Positions 1-6,390 of a DNA stretch of 31,906 nucleotides are shown one piece after another. The first letter of the stretch is position 1; every line of letters begins with the position of its first letter. The position numbers and the translations under genes are program-made. A model generated the notes under the pieces. It did not search any database and was not told the DNA's origin. It saw only the letters and a program-made list of their open reading frames with translations. Source of the DNA: an uncultured Mycoplasmatota bacterium (GTDB lineage Bacteria > Bacillota_I > Bacilli_A > RF39 > UBA660); NCBI GenBank assembly GCA_946494435.1, contig CAMMBO010000004.1:1-31906 (forward strand), written 5' to 3'.

Positions 1-148
1 GACGTCTTAATATAAAATCATTAACATAACTAGAACTACCTAAAACTTCACTCATAACAAGAGTTATTTCTTTATTATCTATAATAAAAGGTCTAATTAT
101 TAAATCAGTGGAGTTTCCAAAAGCTTTCTTTATCTCATCTTTAAGCAT
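1..148 (-). CDS. Spore germination protein, GerA family (5' end only)
   Basis: Only the first 49 codons are present; the gene runs off the left edge of the window. The translation begins MLKDEIKKAFGNSTDLIIRP and continues with a stretch reading EITLVMSEVLGSSSYVNDFI. This resembles the N-terminal soluble region of GerA-type germinant receptor A subunits (GerAA, SpoVAF), where a 'sxDlviR' segment is followed by 'itlvylegLvds..vndfIl'. The family sits in the inner spore membrane and takes part in nutrient-triggered germination. The start is fixed by AGGTGAT five bases upstream of the ATG. If correct, the host forms endospores. The assignment rests on about 45 residues, so family membership is likely but the subtype cannot be told. 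Confidence 0.6.
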   Translation of the reverse strand, partial: MLKDEIKKAFGNSTDLIIRPFIIDNKEITLVMSEVLGSSSYVNDFILRR

Positions 149-169
149 AACATCACCTCATTTCACTTT

Positions 170-186
170 TAGTATTACCAAAATAA
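170..186. repeat. 17-bp direct repeat, left copy, flanking abiE
   Basis: TAGTATTACCAAAATAA is identical to positions 1784-1800 in the same orientation. The two copies enclose exactly the AbiEi/AbiEii operon with its terminator and promoter. Such an arrangement could be the footprint of an insertion, with target-site or attachment-site duplication. Both copies lie in noncoding DNA, the left one just upstream of the gerA start. Confidence 0.7.
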
Positions 187-205
187 TAATTTTTATAAAA
201 TAAAA

Positions 206-228
206 GAAGAACTTTTAATCTGTTCTTC
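206..228 (-). terminator. Rho-independent terminator of the abiE operon
   Basis: Read on the minus strand, GAAGAAC and GTTCTTC form a perfect 7-bp stem around a 9-nt loop. It is followed by TTTTATTTTATAAAA. It lies just downstream of the AbiEii stop codon and separates this operon from the gerA gene on the same strand. Confidence 0.75.
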
Positions 229-242
229 GCTATATTTTTTAC

Positions 243-1103
243 TTAATTTAGTTTTTCAGTAATACTGATAAAAAACTCTTTATTCCACATGCTTAAACTT
301 TCTACATTTTTAATAAATGGTATTACATCATCTTTAGCTTCCTCATAATCAATTATTTCAAATTTTTTAATTAGTAATTCTTTTAGTATATTTATATCAA
401 ATTTACTATTAGTGTCTATATATTTAGATGCAATTAATTTATTTTTTAAAAGTTCTAAATTAACTTTTGTATTATTTGCTATAAAAAATATATAATCGTA
501 TAAATCTCTTCCTTTAGTCCTTGTTTTCCAGTTTCTACATAGAATAGCATGAATTTTGCTAGCAAATAAAGACTCTTTATCATATAGTTTAATTTGATGG
601 GGACTTGGTAGTAATTTATATACATCTTCATAAGTAGCACCACTTGGTGGATTAATATCAACTTCAAATTTTATTTTAATCTTTTTTAAGATATGGTCAT
701 AATTATGATTTTCTTCATTAGGAAAGAATTTTAAGATATGTTCTAATGTATCTCCTTTTACAAAAGCAGAAGTTATATTAGAAGTCGTACTTTTTTGTTT
801 AGTATTAACTTCCATATTTAATCCATAGGCTTTAAGTTCTTTCTCTATATAGCTAAAATATTTACTTAAATCAAAATCATTATTAGGAGAGATTAGGGCA
901 AAATCTAAATCTTCTGAGAATCTATCTAACTTATAAAAAATTCTTAAAGCAGTTCCTCCATAAAAGGCTGCTTTGTCAAAAAAGCCACTCCTAGATAATC
1001 CTAATAACACTATTTCTTGAATAATTTCTTTTAAAGCATTTATTTCATCGGTAATATTTTTAATTTCATATTTTGAAAGCATTTGTTCAATTATATTATT
1101 CAT
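243..1103 (-). CDS. abiEii: AbiEii/AbiGii-type nucleotidyltransferase toxin
   Basis: A 286-residue protein of the AbiEii/AbiGii toxin family, the toxin of type IV toxin-antitoxin systems. The family consists of DNA polymerase beta-like nucleotidyltransferases, some of which modify tRNA acceptor ends and stop growth during phage infection. Visible motifs are FYGGTALR (residues 47-54), then RFSEDLDFAL (61-70) carrying the acidic metal-binding residues, and near the C-terminal third KGRDLYD, the conserved K-x-R-D-x-x-D-like block. An ATG nine codons further upstream in frame is possible, but AAAGGAGG lies six bases before the ATG at 1103, which fixes that start. The gene overlaps the end of the AbiEi gene by 8 bp, the usual coupled antitoxin-toxin order. 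The protein looks intact. Confidence 0.9.
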   Translation of the reverse strand: MNNIIEQMLSKYEIKNITDEINALKEIIQEIVLLGLSRSGFFDKAAFYGGTALRIFYKLDRFSEDLDFALISPNNDFDLSKYFSYIEKELKAYGLNMEVNTKQKSTTSNITSAFVKGDTLEHILKFFPNEENHNYDHILKKIKIKFEVDINPPSGATYEDVYKLLPSPHQIKLYDKESLFASKIHAILCRNWKTRTKGRDLYDYIFFIANNTKVNLELLKNKLIASKYIDTNSKFDINILKELLIKKFEIIDYEEAKDDVIPFIKNVESLSMWNKEFFISITEKLN

Positions 1104-1686
1104 CTTTGTTCCTCCTTTTATATTTAGCAAGTAATACTATATTCCTTGAATGATATAAATTACTTAGTTTTTCTATCTTTTCAGTGTTTAAATTTTTAAA
1201 CTCTTCTATATCTATACGTAAATCTTCAAATAACATCTTTTCTAAATTAGAATAATTTTTCAATGATTTTAATGTATATAATTTATCGCATAAAGCTTTC
1301 TCAGGAGTTGCTATTTGATATGAATAATTATTTTCTTCTTTTAAAATTATTTCTTCTGGATATGCTAATGATGGAACGTCTCTATAAGTAAATGTACCAA
1401 ATGGAGTTTCATATTTTCTTTTCTTTTTCTTATTAAAAGTGGCACAAGTTATAGTAGTCACTCTTTCGGGAATTAATCCATAATAGGCAAGTGCATATTC
1501 AAAAGATATGTATGATGGACCATAAATACTGCCTGCAAGTAAATATCCTGGAGTATTTGCCTCTGTTTCATATAAACCATTTCTTATCTTGATTAGTTTT
1601 CCATCTCTAACATCTCTAGATAATCTAGTATTCTTATTAGAGTATTTTGCTAAATATTGCTTTGCTATATCACTTGTTATTATCAT
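1096..1686 (-). CDS. abiEi: AbiEi-type antitoxin / transcriptional repressor
   Basis: A 196-residue protein of the AbiEi family. The N-terminus (residues 1-45) reads as a winged-helix DNA-binding domain, with SRDVRDGKLIKIRNGLYET matching the 'G.l.ri.rGlY' pattern of AbiEi_4-type domains. The rest matches the AbiEi antitoxin domain: YGPSYISFEYALAYYGLIPE, then an ATPEKALCDKLY block. AbiEi proteins neutralise AbiEii without direct binding and repress their own operon. The start is set by AGAGGTG five to six bases upstream of the ATG. It is the first gene of a two-gene operon with a clear sigma-A-type promoter and an inverted repeat at the -35 box. An upstream in-frame ATG would give 28 more residues but lacks an SD sequence and would begin upstream of the promoter. 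Confidence 0.9.
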   Translation of the reverse strand: MIITSDIAKQYLAKYSNKNTRLSRDVRDGKLIKIRNGLYETEANTPGYLLAGSIYGPSYISFEYALAYYGLIPERVTTITCATFNKKKKRKYETPFGTFTYRDVPSLAYPEEIILKEENNYSYQIATPEKALCDKLYTLKSLKNYSNLEKMLFEDLRIDIEEFKNLNTEKIEKLSNLYHSRNIVLLAKYKRRNKDE

Positions 1687-1705
1687 ATTTTCACCTCTTT
1701 TTATC

Positions 1706-1734
1706 ATTATATGATAAAAACTGGTGAAAATCAA
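1706..1734 (-). promoter_or_regulatory. Promoter of abiEi-abiEii
   Basis: On the minus strand, TTGATT (1734-1729) and TATAAT (1711-1706) are separated by 17 bp. The AbiEi start codon follows about 20 bp downstream of the -10 box, leaving a very short leader that contains AGAGGTG. Confidence 0.8.
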
Positions 1735-1750
1735 GTATTTTTGACACTTG
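1732..1750. promoter_or_regulatory. Candidate AbiEi operator (inverted repeat over the -35 box)
   Basis: CAAGT (1732-1736) and ACTTG (1746-1750) form an inverted repeat with a 9-bp spacer that overlaps the -35 hexamer of the abiE promoter. AbiEi proteins are known to bind inverted repeats in their own promoter. Assigning this particular site is inference, and 5-bp arms are weak evidence alone. Confidence 0.4.
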
Positions 1751-1783
1751 AAAATCTCTTGTATAAACATTATATTTTATTTC

Positions 1784-1800
1784 TAGTATTACCAAAATAA
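1784..1800. repeat. 17-bp direct repeat, right copy, flanking abiE
   Basis: Identical to positions 170-186. It lies between the abiE promoter and the terminator of the next minus-strand gene. Confidence 0.7.
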
Positions 1801-1821
1801 AAAATATTATTAAAATTAAAA

Positions 1822-1838
1822 AGAGGGCTTTAACCTCT
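1822..1838 (-). terminator. Terminator of the small gene at 1844-2221
   Basis: On the minus strand AGAGG and CCTCT form a 5-bp stem around a 7-nt loop, followed by TTTTTAATTTTAAT. It lies directly after the stop codon at 1844. Confidence 0.6.
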
Positions 1839-1843
1839 ATTAT

Positions 1844-2221
1844 TTATAAACTTTTTATTTTTTGTGCTTCTTCTTCATCTTTATCAAATTCATCATAATA
1901 TGTTTCTGCCATTTTAATCGCTTGTCTATTACTAAAAACCTTTTTCCTTTTGCCATCACTAGTATAATACTTGCTCAATGGTTCCATATAATCTATTGTA
2001 TAACTAGTTTTATTTGGGTCTCTTGTCATAGCTATTTCTGCTTTAGAATTATTTAAATCAATATATTGTTCTCCTTCTTTTTTTAAAATTGTTGAGTATC
2101 CATATCCTGCTCTACTTATTTTTAAAAGACCTCCAACATTATCAGTTACTATATCATTATCAGGATATAAAACAGTGATACTTGCTAAAAATAAATCATC
2201 AATATTATTTCTTTCAAACAT
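1844..2221 (-). CDS. Hypothetical protein, 125 residues
   Basis: I do not recognise the family. The protein starts MFERNNIDDLFLASITVLYP and ends in a charged tail (DEFDKDEEEAQKIKSL). No signal peptide or transmembrane segment is visible, so it is probably cytosolic. The segment KKVFSNRQAIKMAETYYDE looks helical, and the middle is rich in tyrosine and threonine. Translation start is well fixed: GAGGAGG lies seven bases before the ATG, and a longer in-frame start lacks a ribosome binding site. It is a single-gene unit with its own promoter (2247-2275) and terminator (1822-1838), divergent from the rRNA methyltransferase gene. The good SD sequence, promoter and terminator make it a real gene despite the lack of homology. 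Confidence 0.75.
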   Translation of the reverse strand: MFERNNIDDLFLASITVLYPDNDIVTDNVGGLLKISRAGYGYSTILKKEGEQYIDLNNSKAEIAMTRDPNKTSYTIDYMEPLSKYYTSDGKRKKVFSNRQAIKMAETYYDEFDKDEEEAQKIKSL

Positions 2222-2246
2222 AATTATTCCTCCTCTTTTTGCAATT

Positions 2247-2275
2247 AGGATATAGTAAAATCTTTTAAATGTCAA
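2247..2275 (-). promoter_or_regulatory. Promoter of the small gene at 1844-2221
   Basis: On the minus strand, TTGACA (2275-2270, a perfect -35 box) and TATCCT (2252-2247) are spaced by 17 bp. A 15-bp spacing to TATATC is an alternative. The start codon follows about 25 bp downstream. Confidence 0.6.
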
Positions 2276-2336
2276 GAAGTACTAAAAAGCTTTTACATTT
2301 ATAAATTTTGTAGTAACCTATTATTAGGTGAAGTTT

Positions 2337-3533
2337 ATGGAAGTTAAAATAATAGATTATGACCATCAAGGTAGAGGTATTGCCAAAATAGATAATAAAG
2401 TAGTATTTATACCTAAAGTAAAAGTGGGAGAAGAAGTATCTATTGATATAGTAAGAGATAAGAAAAGATTTTCTATAGGTAAAAGATGTAATCCTCTTAA
2501 AGTAAAATATTGCCCTTATTATCAAACTTGTGGAGGATGCCAGATAGGTCATTTAACTTATGATGAACAATTAGAGTTTAAGAAAAATACAGTTAAGAAT
2601 ATTTTCTCTAAATATACAAATTATAATTTAGATAATCTAGAAATAATACCTACTAAATGTTATAACTATCGTAATAAAGTAACTTATCATATTAAGGAAG
2701 AAAGGCTTGGCTATTATGAAGAAGAGTCTAATAATTTGATATCTATTGATAAATGTAATTTGTTAGATAGTAATATCATAACTTTAACTGCCTCTTTAAA
2801 CTCTTTTATTAAAGTACACAAAAAATTAACTAAGGCCATTATTAAATCTTTAGATGGTAAGCTTATGTTAATATTAGAAGGTAAGGAAGATAAAGAATCA
2901 ATTAAAGAGTTCTTCTCATCCTTGGTTAGTTCTTTATACTATAATAATGAATTAATCAGTGGTGTTCCATCTTTAATTATAGAAGTTTTATCTAAAAAGT
3001 TTATGGTAAGAAAAGACTCTTTCTTTCAAGTAAACAAAGAGGGTATTAGTTTAATATATAAAGAAGTTATTGATATAGTAAAAAAACTAAATAGTAATAT
3101 TATCTATGATTTATACTGTGGGACAGGTACAATTAGCTTATTAGTAAGTGACTATGCTAAAAAAGTAATTGGTATTGAAGTTGTAGAAGATGCAGTAAGG
3201 GATGCAAAAAATAATGCTAAGTTAAATAATGTTACTAATACAGAGTTTTATTTAGGAGATGTTAGTAAAGTTATTAATAAACTAAAGTTTGTTCCTGATA
3301 CTATTATTATAGACCCTCCAAGAAGTGGTATTTCTAAAGATTTAGTAGAATTTCTCTTATCATTAAAAGTAAAAAATATTATCTATGTCTCATGTAATCC
3401 CTTAACCCTTGCTCGTGATATTAATCTTTTAGATAGTTGTTACGAACTTAATTACATCAAACTAGTAGATGAATTTCCAAATACTTATCATTTAGAATCT
3501 ATAACTTTATTAAATTTGCGAAAGGAAAATTAA
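2337..3533 (+). CDS. rlmCD: 23S rRNA (uracil-5-)-methyltransferase, RlmCD/RumA family
   Basis: A 398-residue SAM-dependent RNA m5U methyltransferase. The N-terminus (1-50) is a TRAM RNA-binding domain (GRGIAKIDNKVVFIP). Four cysteines with RumA-like spacing, C59-x5-C65-x2-C68-x71-C140, would hold a 4Fe-4S cluster. The SAM-binding block is YDLYCGTGTISLLVS, followed by IDPPRSGI, and the catalytic cysteine is C353 in VSCNPLTLARD. The family methylates uracils in 23S rRNA; in Bacillus one enzyme modifies both U747 and U1939, hence the suggested symbol, but the target here is inferred. The ATG at 2337 has AGGTG six bases upstream. An in-frame GTG at 2328 lies inside that SD sequence and is unlikely to be used. 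All key residues are present. Confidence 0.9.
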   Translation: MEVKIIDYDHQGRGIAKIDNKVVFIPKVKVGEEVSIDIVRDKKRFSIGKRCNPLKVKYCPYYQTCGGCQIGHLTYDEQLEFKKNTVKNIFSKYTNYNLDNLEIIPTKCYNYRNKVTYHIKEERLGYYEEESNNLISIDKCNLLDSNIITLTASLNSFIKVHKKLTKAIIKSLDGKLMLILEGKEDKESIKEFFSSLVSSLYYNNELISGVPSLIIEVLSKKFMVRKDSFFQVNKEGISLIYKEVIDIVKKLNSNIIYDLYCGTGTISLLVSDYAKKVIGIEVVEDAVRDAKNNAKLNNVTNTEFYLGDVSKVINKLKFVPDTIIIDPPRSGISKDLVEFLLSLKVKNIIYVSCNPLTLARDINLLDSCYELNYIKLVDEFPNTYHLESITLLNLRKEN

Positions 3534-3576
3534 TAAACAGTATATTATATAAGTGAAAGGCTATTTATATATTTTT

Positions 3577-3624
3577 CTTATGACATTTCTTACGGCACTT
3601 CTTGCGACATTTCTTACGACATTT
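3577..3624. repeat. Four tandem 12-bp repeats
   Basis: Four adjacent 12-bp units follow the pattern CTTayGrCAyTT: CTTATGACATTT, CTTACGGCACTT, CTTGCGACATTT, CTTACGACATTT. The unit length is a multiple of three, so the repeat can be read as a hydrophobic four-residue repeat. The array sits in the otherwise unremarkable 219-bp gap between the rRNA methyltransferase gene and the ORF6N gene. Confidence 0.8.
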
Positions 3625-3690
3625 GCTGAATTGTTTTTTATGGTATTAAATTACAAAAATGGAGGTAAAATATCGTTGATTCAAGGATAA
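3580..3690 (+). CDS. Possible 36-residue hydrophobic peptide encoded by the tandem repeats
   Basis: A short open frame starts at the ATG inside the first 12-bp repeat. It encodes MTFLTALLATFLTTFAELFF followed by MVLNYKNGGKISLIQG: one membrane-spanning-like stretch, then a short polar tail with two lysines. Small hydrophobic peptides of this shape occur among type I toxins and regulatory peptides, but I do not recognise a family. The nearest SD-like sequence (GAAAGG, 3555-3560) is about 20 bases upstream, too far to be convincing, and no promoter was found. The pattern could equally be noncoding. It ends 62 bp before the ORF6N start and overlaps that gene's putative promoter. Confidence 0.22.
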   Translation: MTFLTALLATFLTTFAELFFMVLNYKNGGKISLIQG

Positions 3691-3704
3691 AGTACCAGTA
3701 TATT
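3676..3704 (+). promoter_or_regulatory. Probable promoter of the ORF6N gene
   Basis: TTGATT (3676-3681) and TATATT (3699-3704) are separated by 17 bp, about 48 bp upstream of the ORF6N start codon. No other clear promoter is seen in the gap. Confidence 0.5.
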
Positions 3705-3752
3705 TAAACTATACAAATTTTATAAGTTAAAAAGTAAGGAGGTAAGGTAAAG

Positions 3753-4640
3753 TTGAATGAAGTTATACTAAAGGATAATATTGATATAGAAAATTTAATC
3801 TATGAAGTACGTGGTGTCCAAGTGATGCTAGATAGTGATTTAGCAAGACTTTACGAATGTGTAAATGGTACAAAAGATATAAATAAAGCAGTAAAAAGGA
3901 ATATAGCAAGATTTCCCGAAAGTTTTATGTTTAGATTAACTGATGAAGAATATAATGCTTTGAGGTTCCAAATTGGAACCTCAAACATAAGAGGTGGAAG
4001 AAGATATAATCCATATGTTTTTACAGAACAAGGTGTTGCGATGCTTTCTAGTGTATTGCATTCTGAAATGGCAATAAACATGAGTATTAAAATAATTAAT
4101 GCTTTTGTAGCAATGAGAAAATATGTCTCAACTAATTTGTTAGAGCAAAAATATATATATAATATGGTACTAGAAGATCATGAAAAAATTAGAACATTAG
4201 AAGATTCATTTCAAAAGTTTGAAGAAAAAAGAAAGTCTACGGAAGTCTATTTTAACGGACAAATATATGATGCTTATTCTAAAATACAAGAAATTTTAAA
4301 TAGTGCTAAAAAGAAACTGACAATAATAGATGCTTATGCAGACAATACAATATTAGATATTGTAAAAAGATTAAAGGCAGATGTAACAATTATAACTAAA
4401 TCTAATAATTTACTCACATTACAAGATATAGAAAGATATAATAAACAATATAAAAACCTAACTGTTATATATAATAATACATTTCATGATAGATATTTTA
4501 TTATAGATGATGAGATAGTATATCACTGTGGTGCTAGTATAAATAGAATAGGTTATAAAACTTTTTCTATTACCTTAATAGGAGATAGTGGAGTAAAAAA
4601 GGAACTGATAAAGCAGGTACATAAAGTGCTATATAAATAG
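3753..4640 (+). CDS. ORF6N domain protein with PLD-like C-terminal region
   Basis: A 295-residue protein. Residues about 14-105 match the ORF6N DNA-binding domain found in phage and host accessory genes: RGVQVMLDSDLARLY, then KRNIARFPESFMFRL, then the signature RGGRRYNPYVFTEQGVAML. A linker of about 40 residues (LLEQKYIYNMVLEDHEKIRT) is likely coiled coil. The C-terminal half (about 165-295) has a beta-alpha pattern (KLTIIDAYADNTILD) and an FHDRYFIID motif plus HCGASINRIG, as in phospholipase D-like regions often fused to ORF6N; it does not show two full HKD motifs. Translation begins at TTG, ten bases after GGAGG; the nearby ATG is out of frame. It stands alone with its own likely promoter. 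A 25-bp palindrome lies inside the coding region. The cellular role is unknown, with phage-related regulation the usual suggestion. Confidence 0.85.
   Translation: MNEVILKDNIDIENLIYEVRGVQVMLDSDLARLYECVNGTKDINKAVKRNIARFPESFMFRLTDEEYNALRFQIGTSNIRGGRRYNPYVFTEQGVAMLSSVLHSEMAINMSIKIINAFVAMRKYVSTNLLEQKYIYNMVLEDHEKIRTLEDSFQKFEEKRKSTEVYFNGQIYDAYSKIQEILNSAKKKLTIIDAYADNTILDIVKRLKADVTIITKSNNLLTLQDIERYNKQYKNLTVIYNNTFHDRYFIIDDEIVYHCGASINRIGYKTFSITLIGDSGVKKELIKQVHKVLYK
3960..3984. repeat. Perfect 12-bp-arm palindrome inside the ORF6N gene
   Basis: TTGAGGTTCCAA (3960-3971), one central A, then TTGGAACCTCAA (3973-3984). All 12 arm pairs match. It encodes the segment LRFQIGTS of the conserved ORF6N domain. 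At the RNA level it would form a tight hairpin or a duplex between two transcripts. Confidence 0.85.
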
Positions 4641-4655
4641 CAGATATTTTAAATC

Positions 4656-4669
4656 GGTGGAATTCCGCC
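4656..4669 (+). terminator. Weak hairpin after the ORF6N gene
   Basis: GGTGG and CCGCC form a 5-bp stem (one G-T pair) around AATT, 16 bp after the stop codon. There is no proper T-run after it, so terminator function is doubtful. Confidence 0.25.
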
Positions 4670-4687
4670 TAATTAAAATGTAAATAC

Positions 4688-4717
4688 TTGTAAAAGTAAT
4701 AGATTAATTAGTATAAT
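4688..4717 (+). promoter_or_regulatory. Promoter of the gene at 4750
   Basis: TTGTAA (4688-4693) and a perfect TATAAT (4712-4717) are separated by 18 bp. The start codon lies 32 bp downstream of the -10 box, with AAAGGAG between. Confidence 0.65.
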
Positions 4718-4749
4718 TACATTAAGTTTTGTGTTAAAGGAGAATTTAT

Positions 4750-5394
4750 ATGAATATTATTAGAACTATTGATTTATGGACAGAGCAGCATACTAATCAT
4801 TATGAATGCTTTAATGGAGCTTTTATAGATGGCTTTGATAATGATAATAAACCATTTGATAGATATAAAATAGTTAAAAACTGTAACTGTATTATTACTA
4901 CAAATAGGAAAAATTTAAATATTAGTAATAAACATAATGCTATTATTTTCTATAGAAATAATACTCCAGTTAGATTAATGGTGATAAATAAAGATACAGA
5001 TATTGAAAAGTGTATTTCTATAGCATTATCTCAAGATTATAAAGATACTACTTTAGAAGAGTATTATAATAGACTTCAAATAACTAGTAAGTTAATAAAC
5101 ATGAAAGAACAAGCTATATATAATAATTCTGACATTACTAAAGAAATAGATGTAGCATCATGTGATAGATGGAATCTTTTATATAGTATGCTTAAAGGTA
5201 GTTATACAGAAGATGTTACATCTTATGGAAATTATGAATGCAGTAAATATGAGTTTTTACCTAATTTAGAAATTAAATATGAACTTAAAATAGATAAGGA
5301 AGAGTTTTTGATAGAGCATAAATGTGCTTTTATAAATACTATTAGAACTAGAGTTATTCCTATTCAAGAAAACTCTAAATTAACTAGTAATTAA
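4750..5394 (+). CDS. Hypothetical protein, 214 residues
   Basis: I do not recognise this protein. It begins MNIIRTIDLWTEQHTNHYEC and has no signal peptide or membrane segment. The composition is typical for this genome (many Asn, Ile, Lys) and it contains seven cysteines (for example VKNCNCIITT and HECK-like EHKCAF), with no recognisable zinc-binding spacing. The start is supported by AAAGGAG seven bases before the ATG and by a TATAAT promoter 32 bp upstream. The gap to the next gene is only 45 bp without a terminator, so the two may be cotranscribed. A real gene is likely; its function is open. Confidence 0.65.
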   Translation: MNIIRTIDLWTEQHTNHYECFNGAFIDGFDNDNKPFDRYKIVKNCNCIITTNRKNLNISNKHNAIIFYRNNTPVRLMVINKDTDIEKCISIALSQDYKDTTLEEYYNRLQITSKLINMKEQAIYNNSDITKEIDVASCDRWNLLYSMLKGSYTEDVTSYGNYECSKYEFLPNLEIKYELKIDKEEFLIEHKCAFINTIRTRVIPIQENSKLTSN

Positions 5395-5439
5395 TAAATG
5401 TGATAAAGTTAATATATAAGAAGTTTGGAGCGATAATAT

Positions 5440-5865
5440 ATGGATAATTATGAAAAAAAAGTTAATAAAAATGTTAAAAGAAATGAGACCTTTCTCTTAG
5501 AGTTTGAAAAATATTTAAAAGAGAAAGGATTAGCTGATAAGACAATAAGGAAACATTTATATAATATGGAGTTTTTTCTTAATACTTATTTAAATTACTA
5601 TGAACCTACTAAAATGGAAGATGGTCCAGATAAAGTGTTTGAATTTTTGAGTGACTGGTTTATTAGAAAATGTATGTGGTCTAGTAAATCATCTATCAAA
5701 GAATATTCTACTAGTATTAAGAAGTTTTATAAATGTATGAATGAGAATAATCATATTAGTAGTGAAATATATGAAGATTTATGTGAAGAAATAAAAGAAA
5801 ATATGGATTATTTTTTTGAATTGATGGATGATTATGATAATGGTAATTTTGTTTACCCATTTTAG
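5440..5865 (+). CDS. Orphan phage-integrase SAM-like (core-binding) domain protein
   Basis: A 141-residue, fully helical-looking protein. The segment LLEFEKYLKEKGLADKTIRK followed by HLYNMEFFLNTYL, and later SIKEYSTSIKKFYKCM, match the N-terminal SAM-like core-binding domain of tyrosine recombinases, where two helical hairpins clamp DNA. The catalytic domain (R-H-x-x-R-Y) is absent, and the frame ends with an acidic, aromatic C-terminus (MDDYDNGNFVYPF), not an abrupt cut. It may be a free-standing helper or DNA-binding protein, not a broken integrase. GGAG lies about ten bases before the ATG. The next gene's SD sequence overlaps this stop codon, so it is the first of a four-gene translationally linked run. 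Confidence 0.6.
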   Translation: MDNYEKKVNKNVKRNETFLLEFEKYLKEKGLADKTIRKHLYNMEFFLNTYLNYYEPTKMEDGPDKVFEFLSDWFIRKCMWSSKSSIKEYSTSIKKFYKCMNENNHISSEIYEDLCEEIKENMDYFFELMDDYDNGNFVYPF

Positions 5866-5874
5866 GAGGATGTT

Positions 5875-6390
5875 ATGGAATTTATTATCAAAGAAGGAAA
5901 TAGTAATGATATAGAAAAGGTTATTGAAGTTTGTAAAACAATTTATGAAAACTTGGAACATAAAGAATGGTATTCTATTGATTTAATGGAATATGATAAG
6001 ATATTAAAGAAACTAGAGGATAATGCTATTATTGTTAAAGCATTGTATAAAGATGATTTAGCAGGATTTCTAATAGCAGAAAGACATATTAATCCTAATA
6101 GTGAACTTGCAGAAGAAATACCTAAAGATGAATTATCTTCATCTATTGAAATGGATAATGCTGGAGTATTACCAAAATATAGAGGGAATCATTTACAGAA
6201 AAGTTTAATTTTAAAAGCAGAGTCTATAATGAAAGAAAAAGATGCTAGTATAAAATACTCTTATGCAACTGTTCATCCTGATAATTTAGCAAGTCTTAAA
6301 ACATTAGAAAAGACGGGTTATAAAAAATATAAAGAGAAGTTAATGTATGGTGGTAAAATAAGATATATAATGAGAAAGGAATTAGTATGA
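5875..6390 (+). CDS. GNAT-family N-acetyltransferase
   Basis: A 171-residue GCN5-related acetyltransferase, which would transfer an acetyl group from acetyl-CoA to an amine or similar acceptor; the substrate cannot be told. The fold markers are present: an N-terminal REGNSNDIEKV-like strand-helix (here KEGNSNDIEKVIEVC), the acetyl-CoA-binding motif A as MDNAGVLPKYRGNHLQKSLI (the usual R/Q-x-x-G-x-G/A appears as RGNHLQ), and motif B as SYATVHPDNLASLKTLEKTG followed by YKK. Full length for the family. AGGAGG lies eight bases upstream of the ATG and overlaps the previous stop codon. The stop overlaps the next start (ATGA), so it is tightly coupled to the Nudix gene. Confidence 0.85.
   Translation: MEFIIKEGNSNDIEKVIEVCKTIYENLEHKEWYSIDLMEYDKILKKLEDNAIIVKALYKDDLAGFLIAERHINPNSELAEEIPKDELSSSIEMDNAGVLPKYRGNHLQKSLILKAESIMKEKDASIKYSYATVHPDNLASLKTLEKTGYKKYKEKLMYGGKIRYIMRKELV

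Noticed and set aside
1862..2552. Plus-strand frame at 1862-2056 and minus-strand frame at 2265-2552.
   Set aside because: The first is antisense to the small gene at 1844-2221, the second antisense to the methyltransferase start; both are Phe/Ile/Tyr-rich shadows without SD sequences.
3577..3624. The 12-bp tandem array as a small CRISPR.
   Set aside because: Units are adjacent with no spacers and are too short; no cas genes are in the window.
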